From positions 124,001-188,000 of the forward strand of contig OY752143.1 of NCBI GenBank assembly GCA_963573315.1: a DNA stretch of 64,000 nt, given 5' to 3'. Positions within the stretch are counted from its first letter, which is position 1. Every line of letters starts with the position of its first letter. The translations under genes and the position numbers were made by a program. This document shows positions 41,197-53,916 of the stretch, piece by piece. Below the pieces are notes generated by a model that was not told the DNA's origin, ran no database searches, and saw nothing but the letters and a program-made list of their open reading frames with translations. The DNA comes from Entomortierella parvispora (lineage: Eukaryota; Mortierellomycota; Mortierellomycetes; Mortierellales; Mortierellaceae).

Positions 41197-44100
41197 ATGC
41201 TGGGAAACGGGTACAAAGAGCGACTTGCAAATGCTCAGAACAGCATTGGTTCTCTTCTATTGAATCTCTCGAAGCAACAGCAGATGAACGGCTCGTCGCC
41301 CACGTCCTCCTCCCTCCACGACAGTAACGAACCAGGGCTGGATTTACCATTGAAGCAATCATTCGCCTCCAAGCTGACAGGCGCCACCGCCGCTGCACCT
41401 GTTTCTTCCCCTCCCCCTCCTTCGGCCCCAGCCCCAGCTCTCGAGTCCAACTCCTCTTCACGCTACTCTTCTATGAGACAACAGCAACAGCAGCAACAGC
41501 AGCAACAGCAGTCGAGTGAACAGGAGCAACGCCGGACATCCCGCCTTCCCAGTGCTGGCTTTAGCCTTGGTCGACTTTTGGATCATCAGTTTCCTGAGCT
41601 TGGGTCCCAGATCGAATCGAATGGAGGATCACGTCGCCAGCAAGGTCGCAACATTGGTCAATCGTCCTCTACGGCGCTGATGGATGATTTCGGCTTGCAT
41701 CTTGAGCCCTCGTTTGCTCTCAGTCAAGGCCAGGGTGGAACTGGGACTTGCTCGTTCAGTAGTTCGCGATCTCCTTCCCGCTGGGATGGGTCCACCCCCG
41801 GCGGGTCCACAGCGGCCACCAGTGTCTATGATGGCAACTGCACCCCAATGTCCAACTCTCCTACTTTCCTGACAGGAGCTGTGGGAAACCGGAATTACCA
41901 GTCGACTCAGCAGCAGCAACAAACTGTTGCTGGCGCCAAAGGCTTTGAAACTGGAATCCGTAATGAGTCTACTATCACCACGTTAGAAGCTGCCCTTGTG
42001 ATCCAGCGCGCTGCACGTCGCTTCCTTGTTCGAAAGCATGCCAAGGTAAGCCAGCCAAAAAAGAAAAGAAAAGTCCCTCCAAAGGGTGGGGTCACAACAC
42101 ATGTCGGCGCTACACAGTTTTCCCTTTTCGCCCATCCCCTTTCCCCCCGCCAATGCTTGAGTTTCTATCGGAAATGTTTCCAATCCATTCCAGAACTTGG
42201 GACAGGATGGAATGGTGGATCCCTCCTTCATCTTCTCCACAGCCCCTTTTTGTGTAATCTGATCTTGGGCCTTGCTGACCACCCGCTCCACCCCTGTCCC
42301 ATCCCTCCCTCCCTCCCTTGCTCCACTTTACTCGATCTCATCCACCTTGTATATGCGTTGTTTATTTTATTGTTGCTGCATAGACCAGGGTCCAAGATAC
42401 TACAGACTCGTCCCTCCTTCTTGCCAAGGACTTTCAACCTGCTGGATCCAAAACACCCAACCTCGCCACAGAAAAACAACAGGAGCATCAGCAACGACAG
42501 ACCGACCTAGAGAGCCTTCAGCAGACATGTCTTCGTCAATCAGCCGAGATTAACCAGCTCAAGGACATGATGACCCGACTGCTGCTTGAGGCAGAGGAGG
42601 ACCGTCGCAAGCTGCGTCAACGTGACCACGAAGTGGAAGAGCTGCTGAAACAAAAGTTGGTAGCGACTACTACCACCCCTTCTCCTCCTGCCTCCTCTCT
42701 TGCTGCCTTGCCTCCCATACAGACCTCTGGATTTGACACCATCTTGTCCAAGAACGCGTCTCGATTTTCGTCTGGACACAGTATGGCATCGACTGTCACC
42801 GCGCCTTCTTTTGCCTCCTATGGTCTCTCTTCCATGCACTCGACAGCATCAGCCGTAGGCGAGGACTTGACTCACCATGGACTCGATGGAATCTCGGATG
42901 AAGATTACTATGGCGTAGAGGGCTTGACCTCTTTTGCAAATTCGACCGTCTCGACCGGAGGCTCTTCGACTTCTGTCCATCCCCTGTCTGTGAACTCGCG
43001 ACCCAGCTCGATTCACAGTGTCCATTCGCAGCAATCGTCAACAGGCGGGGTTCCTCTTGGACTGAAGATCAATGCAGCAAACGCGTACGCTTACCAGGGA
43101 TATATGGACATGGTCGACTCTCCCACCTCTGACTACTCTCCCCACCCCGATCTCGGCTCTGCTGCAGGTGGCGGCCTCGGTCGTCAGCAGCAACCCCTAC
43201 CTGGCTTTAATCCCCAGGGGGTCTCTGCCAGCAATGGTTTTCCGACTTTGAGCCATCGTAGCAGTGCTGCTAGCTTCTCGTCTGGATCCAGGGCCTTTGA
43301 TTCGCCAGCTCTGGAACAACAGGGATCCTACCCCTGGAGCATGAATACCAATGCAGGGCCTGCAGGCGTCAGCAACTCGCCATCCTGGAATGATGATGTA
43401 AGAAAGAGCACTCGTCATCTGTTTAATAAGAGTTTGTTCCTGTTGCAAAGAACCTTGTCTTAGTCATCCTTCTTCCTCTAACTTTTTAACGCGATCTCCA
43501 GATGTCGAGCGGATATGGATACGACTCGCCTACATCTGCGACATTCCAGAACAGTGGAACGATGGGGCATGCCGGTGGATACGACCCTCAATATATCAGC
43601 CAGTATGGACAGCATGTGTCCCAGTTGCAACAACAGGCCCAGCAGCAGCCACAGTCGACTCAGCAATCTCAGCAGTCTCAGCAGCAACAGCAGCAGCAAC
43701 AGTCCCAACAACAAGGAGGAGGAGGTTCATCTTCCTACCGCAACAGCTATCGCCGCCACAGTGACAAGCCCGTTCATCTGGACTATCAAATGTGTGTGGA
43801 CCGCATCCTCCAGGCGACCGATCAACAAGCTTCCATTCATTTGCAGCAAAAGCTCAAGACCTCTCCCCCAGAACAAAAGATCCAGATCATTGATGCAATC
43901 TTGGGTCAAGCCTACGCGTTAATGTCGAACCGATTTGGCAACTTTTTGATCCAACGCTGTTTTGAATTCGGATCGGCTCAACAGATTGATGCTTTGGCGC
44001 AAGCGATGCGGGGTAATATCTTGACATTGGCTTGTGATCCTTTTGGATGTCATGTTGTCCAAAAGGCTCTAGATAACGTGGAGGAGGACGCCAAGGCCAG

Positions 44101-45215
44101 GATTGTGACCGAGATGTTTAGACGTATCCGAGAGACGATTGTCCATCGGTACGCTTGCCATGTCTGGCAAAAAGTCTTTGAGATCCGTTGGACGGACGCG
44201 CCCCCTGCGGTCATGACCTATGTCAACAGTGCGGTAGCAGGGCGATGGGCCAATGTAGCTGTGGACGAGACGGGTTCCTTGGTTGTTCAGAATATCTTTG
44301 AGAACTGTGCGGAACACGACAAGGTAAGCATCCAAAACACTAACGACCTGGATTTTCAAAAAAAAAAAAAAAAAAAAAGGCGCGACTTCTTTTGTACTCA
44401 TTGAACTTTTTCTTTCATCCATCTAGCGACCCGTCTTGAACGAGATCCTTCAATCGGTGACCACGATCGCCAAGGGTCAATGGGGCAATTGGGTGATTCA
44501 ACATATCCTAGAACATGGATCACCCGCAGACCGAGCCACTGTGACCCAAAAGATCCTAGAGGATGCCGTGAATCTTTCCTTGGACCAATACGCGTCAAAA
44601 GTTGTGGAAAAAACCCTCCGTATGGCCGCCAATACAACTTTGCCCGCACCTGCAGCTGCCTTGCAGCAAGCAAACGCGTCCACCTCCCCAAAGTCAGCTT
44701 CACCCGCAAATGGATCTTCATCCTCCCCAACCGGTTCTTCATCTCCTCCAACGGTGACGATCCATGGAACGACGACCATTCGCCTGACACAGGAAGAAGT
44801 CATGGGTCAATACATTCATATCGTCTGCGACGGCGTTCACGATCGACCTCGTATCCCTTTGATTGACATTGCCGCAGATCAGTACGGCAACTACATTGTT
44901 CAATACATCCTTACCCACGCAGGACCTCAGCATCGCGAGATTTGTGCGGCGTTGATCAAGCGACACATGGTCAGCCTGCGCGGGTCAAAGTATGGACAAA
45001 AGGTGGCGTTCATGGTTGAGCGCTGGCGTGGAAGCCCCTTCTCCAACAATAACAATGGAGGCATTGGAGGCGGTGGCAACAGTGGAGGAGAAGGACGATC
45101 CAATGGCGCTGGTGGCTCTGGAGGGCCCGGAACTTTTAGCAGCAAACTTGGTTCTGGAGCGGAGGGCCATGGCCATGAACAGCCAAGAAGTAGCGGCGGT
45201 CGCCGTCGCTGGTGA
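41197..45215 (+). CDS. Pumilio/PUF-repeat RNA-binding protein with IQ motif
   Basis: Post-transcriptional regulator that should bind 3' UTR elements. Exons are 41197-42045, 42384-43397, 43502-44323 and 44427-45215 (1,157 aa). A Ser/Gln-rich N-terminus leads to an IQ-like motif at about 270-280 (ALVIQRAARRFLVRKHAK), right at the end of exon 1. A Glu/Gln/Leu coiled coil (about 310-375) opens exon 2. Eight PUF repeats run from about 764 to 1110, with signature helices NRFGNFLIQ, DPFGCHVVQ, HRYACHVWQ, DETGSLVVQ, GQWGNWVIQ, DQYASKVVE, DQYGNYIVQ and SKYGQKVAF. About 70 Ser/Pro/Ala-rich residues are inserted between repeats 6 and 7. The tail is Gly/Ser-rich. Motifs such as HRYACHVWQK match the filamentous-fungal PUF group related to yeast Jsn1/Puf2; no RRM is seen. 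Confidence 0.88.
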
Positions 45216-46059
45216 TAACATACAAACCATATCTTTTTGTTCTTTTTTCCCCCTTTTTTATGTTATTAGCAACATCACATTATACCCTTATCCTCGAGCC
45301 TTACTTTCCATCTCCAACTCCCTTGCTTTGTAACTCTTGTCTTTTTCTACGTTATTACTATCTTATTCGCAGTTCATCTCTCAAAGTATTTAGATATACA
45401 ATACACACAGAAAAAACATTAAAAAAAAACTCTTTTGCAACACTGAGCAGATCCGTGGATGTAAATGAGCGATGATCCCGAGTTCTATGGCGGAAGATCA
45501 TCAAAATTGATTTTGTTCGTGAACATTCATATCGGCCTCGCCTCTGGACTCTCCGAGTTCATTAGCCAAGGTCGGCTGCTTCCATTGGCTAAAAGGAAGT
45601 TTGGCGCCCTCTTAGATCTCGATCCCTGGTCGTTTAAGGATAGGATGGGCCACATCGCGCGGGAATGAGGACGTGGCATATTAAAAGATGAGATCCATGA
45701 CGTACAAGCCATCATCACATTGTCAATATTGGTCAGAACGTGTAGGAAATTCTCTCATTTCTTTATTTGTTTCGGTGAAACTTCTTACAATACTGACGTT
45801 ACCGCCATAACCACGAGACTTTGCTCGCTGGTGACATCTTCTTGGGGATAATTGATGCACCAGACGCAAAGAGGTCCGATGACTTCAACCCAACGATGGT
45901 CCCGGATTCGACGATCAGCCAACATGTAGTGCACAAGTTCAAAAATAGTAGAATATTACAGGTTTTTTTTTTATTTCCCTATTTACTATTTGAAGGAAGG
46001 GACATGACAAGAGAGAAAGAGGGACAAATCTAGGAGGAAGGGAAGGGCGGCATATCCCT
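45216..46059. other. Convergent 3' flanks of the Pumilio and heme lyase genes
   Basis: 844 bp with A/T-rich 3' UTR-like sequence at both sides. A 67-codon plus-strand frame at 45465 has no features I recognise. I see nothing else. Confidence 0.55.
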
Positions 46060-47117
46060 CTAGAACCAAAAGCGTTTGAATCGCTGCCAAGCGCCCTCCG
46101 GTGTCAATTTTGGACGGACATCGAGGTAAAAACTGGGGGCTTCGGGGTACCGAGGATCGGGTTGTCCAGAATAAAAGTCGATAATATATGTCACTTGCTT
46201 TCCACACCGATCCACGACCCAGTCATGGCGATCAAATGGCAATGTGTAGCCCATCCAGGATCGGAATCGAGCCTTGGGCGTGATCTCCTTTGGCTTTCCT
46301 TCAAACTTGACCAGCTTTGGACCGCCGCAAGTACTAAGACGGGGAGAAGAAAATGGTTAGACTCTCTTTCATCTTTACGGTATCATGACATGACAATGAC
46401 AAAAGAAAAAAAAAAGAAAGAAAAGGCGGACCCATACTTTTCCATCTGGTTCTCCCACTTGAGGATATGTTTCCATGCCATCTCATTGACCATGTTGTGA
46501 ATAGGGACCACAAACTTCATGTCCTCTTCCCTTGGGTTCCAGTTCTTGCGCTTCATTGCATTGAAAAACATTTGCTCCGATGGGTAAATCCAGACCTTGT
46601 CTGAATCCGAATCCGGATCGGGTGCGTGGGCTCCTGAAGAGGATGTTGAGGATGATGATGCCGCAGCTTTGTTTTCTCCGTATGGATCGGCCGCATTGGC
46701 TGCTTTAGGGATCGAGCTGATCTCACGTTCCGTGTTGAGATCTCTGCGTTGGGACGCGATCCGGAACTGGTCAGGGGTCACAGGCATGTTGTTAGTGGGG
46801 TCGATCTGGAGTTCTGTGGCCTCTGAGGAAGGTGCTGCTGCTGTTGTTGATGATGATGCTGGTGTTGGTGATGATGATGATGCTGCTGACGATGATGATG
46901 TGGTATTTTGGGCAGAGCGGGGCATAAAGTGCTTATGGGCTTCGGGCGAGACAGGGCACTTCGCAGGTTCGCCATCGGCGGTGGTCATGGGCACGGCGGG
47001 GTGACCCTCCGGCATGGCGGAATCCTTTGGAAGAAAGTGCTTGAATGTCGAGTGGTCCACGGGGCACTTTGGGGCGGCAGAGTCGGCCGGGGTATGCGTG
47101 TCCTGAGTCGGGGCCAT
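46060..47117 (-). CDS. CYC3: Cytochrome c heme lyase (holocytochrome c synthase)
   Basis: Attaches heme covalently to the CXXCH motif of apocytochrome c in the mitochondrial intermembrane space. Minus strand, exons 47117-46438 and 46333-46060 (317 aa). I use the GTATGG donor; a GTCCGC donor three bases downstream is also in frame but weaker. Two Cys-Pro heme-regulatory motifs, Cys18 (KCPVDH) and Cys54 (KCPVSP), open the protein. After an Ala/Ser-rich linker the catalytic domain runs from [17 protein letters not shown] through [14 protein letters not shown] (containing the conserved heme-ligand His region) to [23 protein letters not shown] and FYLDVRPKL. It is diverged somewhat from yeast Cyc3 but complete. 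Confidence 0.93.
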
Positions 47118-47875
47118 GGTCGGTCAGGGTTTAGTTGATTCGAGTCAATGGGTTGCGGAAGGAAACAAGAAGAGAGAGGGAGAGGGAAGGAGATCTCTTT
47201 TTTTTCTTTTTTGTCCGAAAGCGATAGACCGAAGGAATTCATTCTGGTGGCTGGAAAAGGCAGTTTGGAAAAGCACGTCACATTTCATGTTTTTGTGTGC
47301 ATCGCGCAGGAGGAGGGGAAGGAGAAGAGAGAGGGGCAGGTTGATGCACTCTTGAAAGGGATCAGGGATCAGGGATCAGACAGAGAAGGAGGGAGGAATG
47401 TGGATGTGGATATGTATACATGTGTGTGATTGAGGTGTGTGTGTTTGTGTGGAGGGAAAGAGAGAGCGAGAGACAGAGAGAAGCAGAAAGAGACAGAAAA
47501 AGACAGAGACAGAAAAAGAACACATGCTGATGCGGCAATGCTCTTTTGTTCTTTTTTACGTCTTTCTCCTCCTCCTTCTCTTTTACTTTTCTCCTCCAGA
47601 CACCCATCAACCTTTCTTTCTCTTTCTCTCATCTCATCTCTGCACTTCACGGACAGGACAGCCCAGGACAGTGCACCCAGGACAGGACGACAACCTTTGC
47701 TTCCATCGACCGATCAACCGCACGCCCATCTCTCCACCTCTGCCGGTTGCATCCATTGCCGCACGCGTCCCCCTCTTCGTTGTGATTGATTGATCATTGA
47801 CTGCAAGGCGAGCCGCACTGTCCTGTTGCCCTACTGTCATCCGATCGACATCCAACCCATCCTCCTGAATCATTT
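47118..47875. promoter_or_regulatory. Divergent promoter region between CYC3 and TAF3
   Basis: 758 bp between start codons. It has a GA/CA-rich part (47400-47520, GTGTGTG and GAGACAGAG runs) and a C/T-rich leader on the TAF3 side. I see no gene in it. Confidence 0.55.
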
Positions 47876-50800
47876 ATGAAGCAACCCGGCTCCGCACCTG
47901 AATCCACTACAGCATCGCCCTCATTAGAGCCAGGACTAAAAGGACCTGCACGCTCAGGAACAATGACCACAACAACAACTACCACCACCACCGCCCCTTC
48001 AACAACAACAACAACAACACCAGCAATGTCGACCCCTAGCAAGCGGCCGTACCAGCGCAAGGCAATCGGTTTACGGAATGATCGAATGCATGCCATCGGC
48101 CAAAGTCTACGTCAGGATGCGCAAAATAATCTGGTCGTTCAGGACAATCATCTACATCAGTCCGACCCGAACACGCTCTCGAATTTCTGTCAATCCATGC
48201 TTCGTATCTCGACCCTTCACATCCTCCAGTCTTCAGGCTATGATGCTGTCCAAGCGAATCCAATGTCTGTTCTGGTTGAATGTCTGGGCCGATACATGAC
48301 CCTTCTAGCAGAGTCTGCCAAGGAGTTTGCGGAACATTCAGGAAGAGCACGGATAACAGCATTTGACGTGGTGGATGGTCTTGAAGAGCTGGGAATCAAC
48401 CTTGAAGATCTCTCAGAGTGGATGGCCGAGAACGGAGGTGTGAATGCTCCAGAAGAAGGTGCGGCTACGGAAGGCGGCGCTACAGGCGCTAACCGACCTA
48501 GCCTACCAGCATGGAAAGGTGCCGATCCTGGCAATGTTATTAATGGTATGCTAAAAAGACGACAAAGCCCTTCTCTTGTACATGTCTGCATTTGACGCTT
48601 TATTATGCAGCAATGTTGACTCTGATCGCATGCTTCTGTTAGATGTTCTTTCCAATGGGCGCGCAAAGAAGAGTCCTGCGGACGATATTATTTACGAATG
48701 GCACGCACTTCCGCAAGGATTTGAGATGCCTCAAACGGACGATGAACAGGATGCGTATGCATATCCGGAAGGAGCAGATAATGATATGGCCATGGATCTC
48801 ACCGAGGAACTCAAAGGTTCTAACGGACATATCGGGAAATCGAACTCTGGCAAATGGATTCCAGGAATGAAGCCCGATTTTATACCCGAGTACATGCCTC
48901 CCTTCCCAGGCGCTATAGCAGTCGAAGAAGACCAACAAATCAAGTCTGAAGATTCAAAGGTGGATGCTCCATCTCTAACCTTCAAGAGTCAGGACATAGA
49001 GCCTATGGAGGGCGTATCATCAACAGTTGGACTGGACTCCACGGTGCCAGAGATGGCCAAGGATGCTGCTAGCCAATCAACCGGCGGAGCAAAGTTATCG
49101 ATCAACACATCTCAAGTTGTACCGCCAGGCCATTCAAAGGCAACAGAAAAGTCTCTGTCGGATGGAAAAGCGAAGCCGGACATCAACCCGTACAAGCACG
49201 TAGTGCCCTTCAACGAATCAGATTTGCCCTTCTCGACGTTATCCATTCCGATCCTACCACCATCAAGCGCCAGCGCCGATTCCCATTCACGAAGGCGAGC
49301 CCGGGCAGTCGGTTTGTCACAGGAATCTCAGCAACTGTTCTCGGATACTCTGATGACATTCATGGATCCAACACCCATTCCCGCTCCTTCGCAAAGGCGG
49401 CTTAAACGTCAATCCAAATTGGCCCACTCTATTGCGAAGCCGGGAGAAGAGTCCGATACACTGTTTGCCAACTCTCAACAGCCGGGAATTATCGACAGCC
49501 TGTTAAAGCAATCAGCGCCTCCTGCGATCATGAACAAGTTTGCCAACCCCGGTGTATCTATCCAGGATATCCTAACTCCTGTTTTGCCATCCGAGAGAGT
49601 CATGCCGGTGTCCGACCTTGTACAGAGTACATCACCAATTTCGCGGCAAGGAAGCCTGCCCGCCGCTACAGGATCAAGAAAGGGATCATTTTCCAACTCT
49701 CCACTTTCCAATGTTGTTTATCCTCCAAAGGAGACCCTCCCATCGTCGACATTGAACACCGCATCTGCATCTAACAACAAGACAAAGGCCGGAGGACCCA
49801 GAAAACTCAGCTCTGCAGGAACCGACCCAGTGCCCTTTACGCCTGCTGTTCCAATTTACCAGCCTCCACCGGTGGTCCAAGCAGCCAGCTCGTCGACAAT
49901 AGCCTCCTTTTCGACCCCAGCAGCGGCGCCCATCAATCCCAGCATCCTTTCAAGGATTGGATCCAACTTTGACCCTGCTGCACTGCTGGCAGCTCAGAGT
50001 CCTGTCCCCGTAGCAACTCTTTCCCCCGCTATTGCGACCCTGAACCCTCTTCCGAATGGGCCACCACCCATGCCACAACCAACCGCGCCTGCTGTTGCAC
50101 CTCTACAAAAGATAGTAGCAGTAGCACCTCCTATCATCTCGCCCCCCATTCAACCAGCAGTGACATTGACGACAAATATGAACGCCAGCATGCCAAGACC
50201 AATGGCATCAAGTTCCCTGCCCCCCCCAGTGTCGCCCTTTGTTTTCCCGTCTCCATTGGTTTCTCCAAAAGTTGAAGCACCGGTGGTGTCGATTGCAGCG
50301 CCAGCGCTCACACCCAAGCCCCCCGCGGCAGCACCCGTTTCGCTTTCGGACTTGCCTTTATCAATGTCAATTGGCCCTATGTCCTCGTCTTCCTCATCGA
50401 TCAACTCGCTTTCAAGCTCCAAGAAAGCGCCTTCTACCACCATTCCTTCAGGCTCTGTTGCTCAAGCTCCTACAGCGGCACCCAAGATTCGGTTCAAGTT
50501 TTCAGCCCTATCCACAGGAAATCCGGGAAGCGACCCTGATGCGTCGAACATTGGCTCATCCTCCTCCAAGCATGGTCATAACCGTTCTTCGTCGACCTCA
50601 AGCAGTCATTTGGTGGAGGATCATCGTGCGTCCTCGGTCGTCTCTTCAGGCTCTTCTCACCATCACCACAACCACAAAAAGTCCAAAAAGTCATCGCGGG
50701 ACTATGAGGATGAAGATCAGGACGATGAAGAAGGTCATGCCCGAGAAAAGAAGAAAAAGAAAAAGAGCAAGAACAAGGATCGGGATAAAGATAGAGACCG

Positions 50801-51170
50801 CGAACGGGATCTTGATAGTGACGAGGACGAGGGAAGCGGACGCAAGCACAAGCATAAGCATCACAAACATCACAAGTCTCACGAGAGTAGTGGCGGTTCC
50901 AATGGCCACCATATCTCCAGTGTGGCGATATCATCCACAGTAACTCCTGGACACAACTATCCGGCCTATGGTTACCAGGCAGTGGCAGAAGAATCGACCG
51001 AGATTATTGACTGCATATGTTCAAACCCGACGTTGGACGATGGACTGTTCATGATTGCATGCGACAAATGTGAGGTCTGGTTCCATGGGCGGTGTGTTGG
51101 CGTTAGGGAGGGCGACGCAGTCAACTCGTGGTATTGCCAACGGTGTACTTCGGCTGGTCATGGACGATGA
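47876..51170 (+). CDS. TAF3: TFIID subunit TAF3 with histone fold and PHD finger
   Basis: General transcription factor subunit. Two exons, 47876-48545 and 48643-51170 (1,065 aa). A Thr-rich N-terminus is followed by a histone-fold domain at about 105-180 (MLRISTLHILQSSGYD, ITAFDVVDGLEELGI), which pairs with TAF10. A long Pro/Ser/Ala-rich linker and a Lys/Asp/His-rich charged region (about 900-970) lead to a C-terminal PHD finger (IIDCIC, GLFMIACDKCEVWFHGRCVG, WYCQRC), which in metazoan TAF3 reads H3K4me3. Yeast Taf3 is much shorter and lacks the PHD, so this gene keeps the animal-like form. Another histone-fold plus PHD protein is possible but less likely. Confidence 0.86.
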
Positions 51171-51584
51171 TGTAGTCAAGCTTCAACCTTTTTTTTCTTT
51201 TTTTTTCCCTTTTTTTTCTTGCCTACATGTACCTTTTGATTCGCCAGTGTAAATTATTAAAGCATTGTGTAATGGCTGATGTACCTGAATGAGAGGATGA
51301 AGGAAGGCGTAGTCGTTTGAATATCTGATCTGATGGAATGCCGCTGGGCAAAGCCCTTTACTTGGTGCTTTGTCAGAATCGGCGAAGCAATTTTGAGAAC
51401 TGTGCCACCCTTCAAAGAAGTGTGACGGCGATAGGAAACCTTGGACACCGTACAAAAAGGAGGGTGAATCGCATTCATTCCTTTCATTGACTTGCCCACC
51501 TTTCATTCCATCCCCTCCCTCACCTCCATTCCACAATAGTCATTGTCGTTGTCATTGACAGTAGCCTCTCTTCTTTTTTTCATA
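51171..51584 (+). other. Intergenic region between TAF3 and MOG1
   Basis: 414 bp holding the TAF3 3' UTR (T-rich runs, AATTATTAAAG near 51255) and the MOG1 promoter. I see no gene in it. Confidence 0.55.
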
Positions 51585-52723
51585 ATGGACACCTTTAAGC
51601 AAGAATTGTATGGAGGTGCCATCACCATGAACCTTCCTCGCAAATTTGGGAATATCAGGTATTTTGTCCCCTTTTTTTTTCTTTTTGTTCTTCTTTTTTT
51701 TCAAGGATGGTCGTTACCTGATGGATCCCGAAGGTCGTTTTGTGCAGTTTATCAGATCAAGGGATACAGAGCTACAATAAACAACTTTCTTACCATATTT
51801 CTCTCTCTTTTTCTTTTTTTTTTTCCCCTGCACTTTCTTGCCCTCTGGGACGATTCTTGTTCTTATCACGTTGAACAAACAAAACCAACTACGATATTAT
51901 TTCTAGTCATGTTCGTGAGGTACCAGACCATCAAGAGGTCTTTGTGAACGTGGAAGAAGACCAGAGTGTGATTGTCGAGATCTTGGAGCTCGCCGCCGAG
52001 GCCAGCGACGAAGCCTGTGCTGCGTAAGAGAAAACAAGAAATGACAAAAAGAAAAAATCATCTCGCATGTATCCCTCAAATTGATCCTGACAGAAAAGCT
52101 TTCCTAACCACTTTCTCCTTCCATCAACTATGTACTTGTTGCAATATTTCTGTAAACAGTTTTCATTTCCGTCAATTGGCAGAGGATAACGATGCAGAGG
52201 ACGCGTCCGAGATCCAGAGCGTCTCTGTCTTGAACAATGCAGAATTGCCTGCCTGGCCGTAAGTCTTTTGTCTTTTTTGAATTTGAATGTCTCCTTCCCC
52301 TGCCCTTGCTCTTTTTGCATGTACGACCAAGAATGTAAGAAAAAAGAACAATCAAACCAACTCAGTTTCTTCTTCCTTTGTAGAGCGGATGCAAAGATCT
52401 ACCTTCTTTTGGGTCAACAAAAGATTGCAAAGTTCAATGAGCGTCAGCGTCAACAACATGATGCTGCTATTGCTGCCGCTTCTGCAAATGCATCGGCGCC
52501 ACCACAAGGAGATGCCAGGAACTTGGTTCAGATCATGATGGTGGTCTTTAGGTTGCCCCGACAGGACACTGATATTGTGGTCTCGTACAATGTCCCACTT
52601 CAGATTTCAGAGACAAGTTCTTCCAAGAAAGTCGCGCACGAAGGATCGATCCAGGAGGCAGAGGTCTGGTTCAGGGCCTTGGTGGGTTCGATCCGCGTCA
52701 ATAACTGGCAATTGTTTGGATAG
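51585..52723 (+). CDS. MOG1: MOG1/Ran guanine nucleotide release factor
   Basis: Binds Ran GTPase and promotes release of its nucleotide, supporting nuclear protein import. Exons are 51585-51658, 51907-52023, 52160-52258 and 52384-52723 (209 aa). The N-terminus MDTFKQELYGGAITMNLPRKF, then VREVPDHQEVFVNVEEDQSV, is the conserved Mog1 core with the Ran-binding acidic patch. The middle carries a low-complexity insertion rich in Ala/Gln (about 125-155). The C-terminus resumes with VVFRLPRQDTDIVVSYNVP and VRNNWQLFG-like WQLFG. Length is close to yeast Mog1 (218 aa). Each intron is phase 2, and all joins restore conserved residues. Confidence 0.93.
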
Positions 52724-53916
52724 ATTTTGGTTTTGGGTGCCTACCATGTGTGAGCAAAAAAAAGAAATAAAAGAACCACTTTGGTGGCGTTTTTGAGCTG
52801 CGAATCACGTACACAACAAAGTCCCCCAACAAAGACACATCACGGGAATATGTTTTCGTTTTGTACGTAGCGGAGCAAACCTGCCTGTAAAGGGAAGTGA
52901 TGGGTCCAAACTTTGTTTTTCTCTCACACCCAACACACTACATATGACAACAACGATACAACAATATGAACACAACGCACACACGCATGCACATCGGCTT
53001 TTGTCCGTGTGTCTGTGGAAGTACGCCTGTGGGAGTTGCGCCTGTGAAATAAAAAAAAGTGTGCGGCAGTTCAGGGGGAGGGGGGAGAGGGAAAGGGAGA
53101 AACCGTGGATGAACAGATCAAGCCGATCAATCTGAACCCCCTCCCTGTCTTTGTTCGGAAGAGAATAGAACCGAACATGCAGAAAAGAAGGAGCGAGAAG
53201 AAGTGCGGGAAGCAATTGGACCAGGGATCTCCGATTTGTGCTGCAACCTCTCCACCTTTCCAAGAGTCGGGCACATGGCGCCATGTGGTGGTGTCGGTAA
53301 AGAAGCAAAGGGCGAGCCTGGAAAGGAAGGAAGGTCGGACAGTTCAGGAAGCAACATACAACCGACGGCAGCGGAGTGAAGAAGGGACGGTGACACGCCA
53401 CGCAGCCAACGAGCTGCGGTGATAACAAAGATCTTTGAAGGTACGAATCCGTCTTCCCGGCCTTTCGAGTACCAAAGTGACAATAAAGTGTCGGGAGGCC
53501 AATTGAAAAAAGAGTGAGACCTGCCAGAGAGCAGCAGCAGACAGGGAATAACATTAACACACTGCACACACAGAAAAGTGACTCTTTTGCACACTGCACA
53601 CTCTCACTGCACACTCACACACTCTCGCACACTGCACACCCGACAGGGGTCCGTTTTCTGTCCCTTGCTCCGCTCCCTTTTCATCTCTCTTCCTTTCTAT
53701 CTCTTCCTTTCTCTTTCTTCTTTCCTTTCTTCTTCATCCCCTCTTCCTTTTGCTTCCTCCCTCCCTCCTTTCTCCCCTTCGTTCATTCCTTTCTGATCTC
53801 CACCGCCTTCAAGCACTCTCCTCTCTTGCTCTCATTGGTTTCTGACTCTTCAGTAACCATCTTTGCCCAATCTCCTTCATCCTTCATCAACACTCCCAAC
53901 AACCACTGTCTCCACA
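52724..53916 (+). other. Region between MOG1 and HEM1, C/T- and CA-rich leader
   Basis: The MOG1 poly(A)-like AATAAA lies near 52765. CACACTGCACACTC-type repeats occur at about 53590-53640, followed by a long pyrimidine-rich leader to the HEM1 start. The minus-strand open frame (52805-53614) overlaps this and has no recognisable product. Confidence 0.6.

Noticed and set aside
51543-51947. Continuous 134-codon frame over MOG1 exon 1 and intron 1
   Set aside because: It reads into a T-rich intron. Only the spliced model gives the conserved MOG1 sequence.
52805-53614. 269-codon minus-strand frame in the HEM1 upstream region
   Set aside because: The residues are Cys/Ser/Leu/Phe-rich, as expected from the reverse of GA/CA-rich leader DNA. 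No start context, domain or splice partner is seen.
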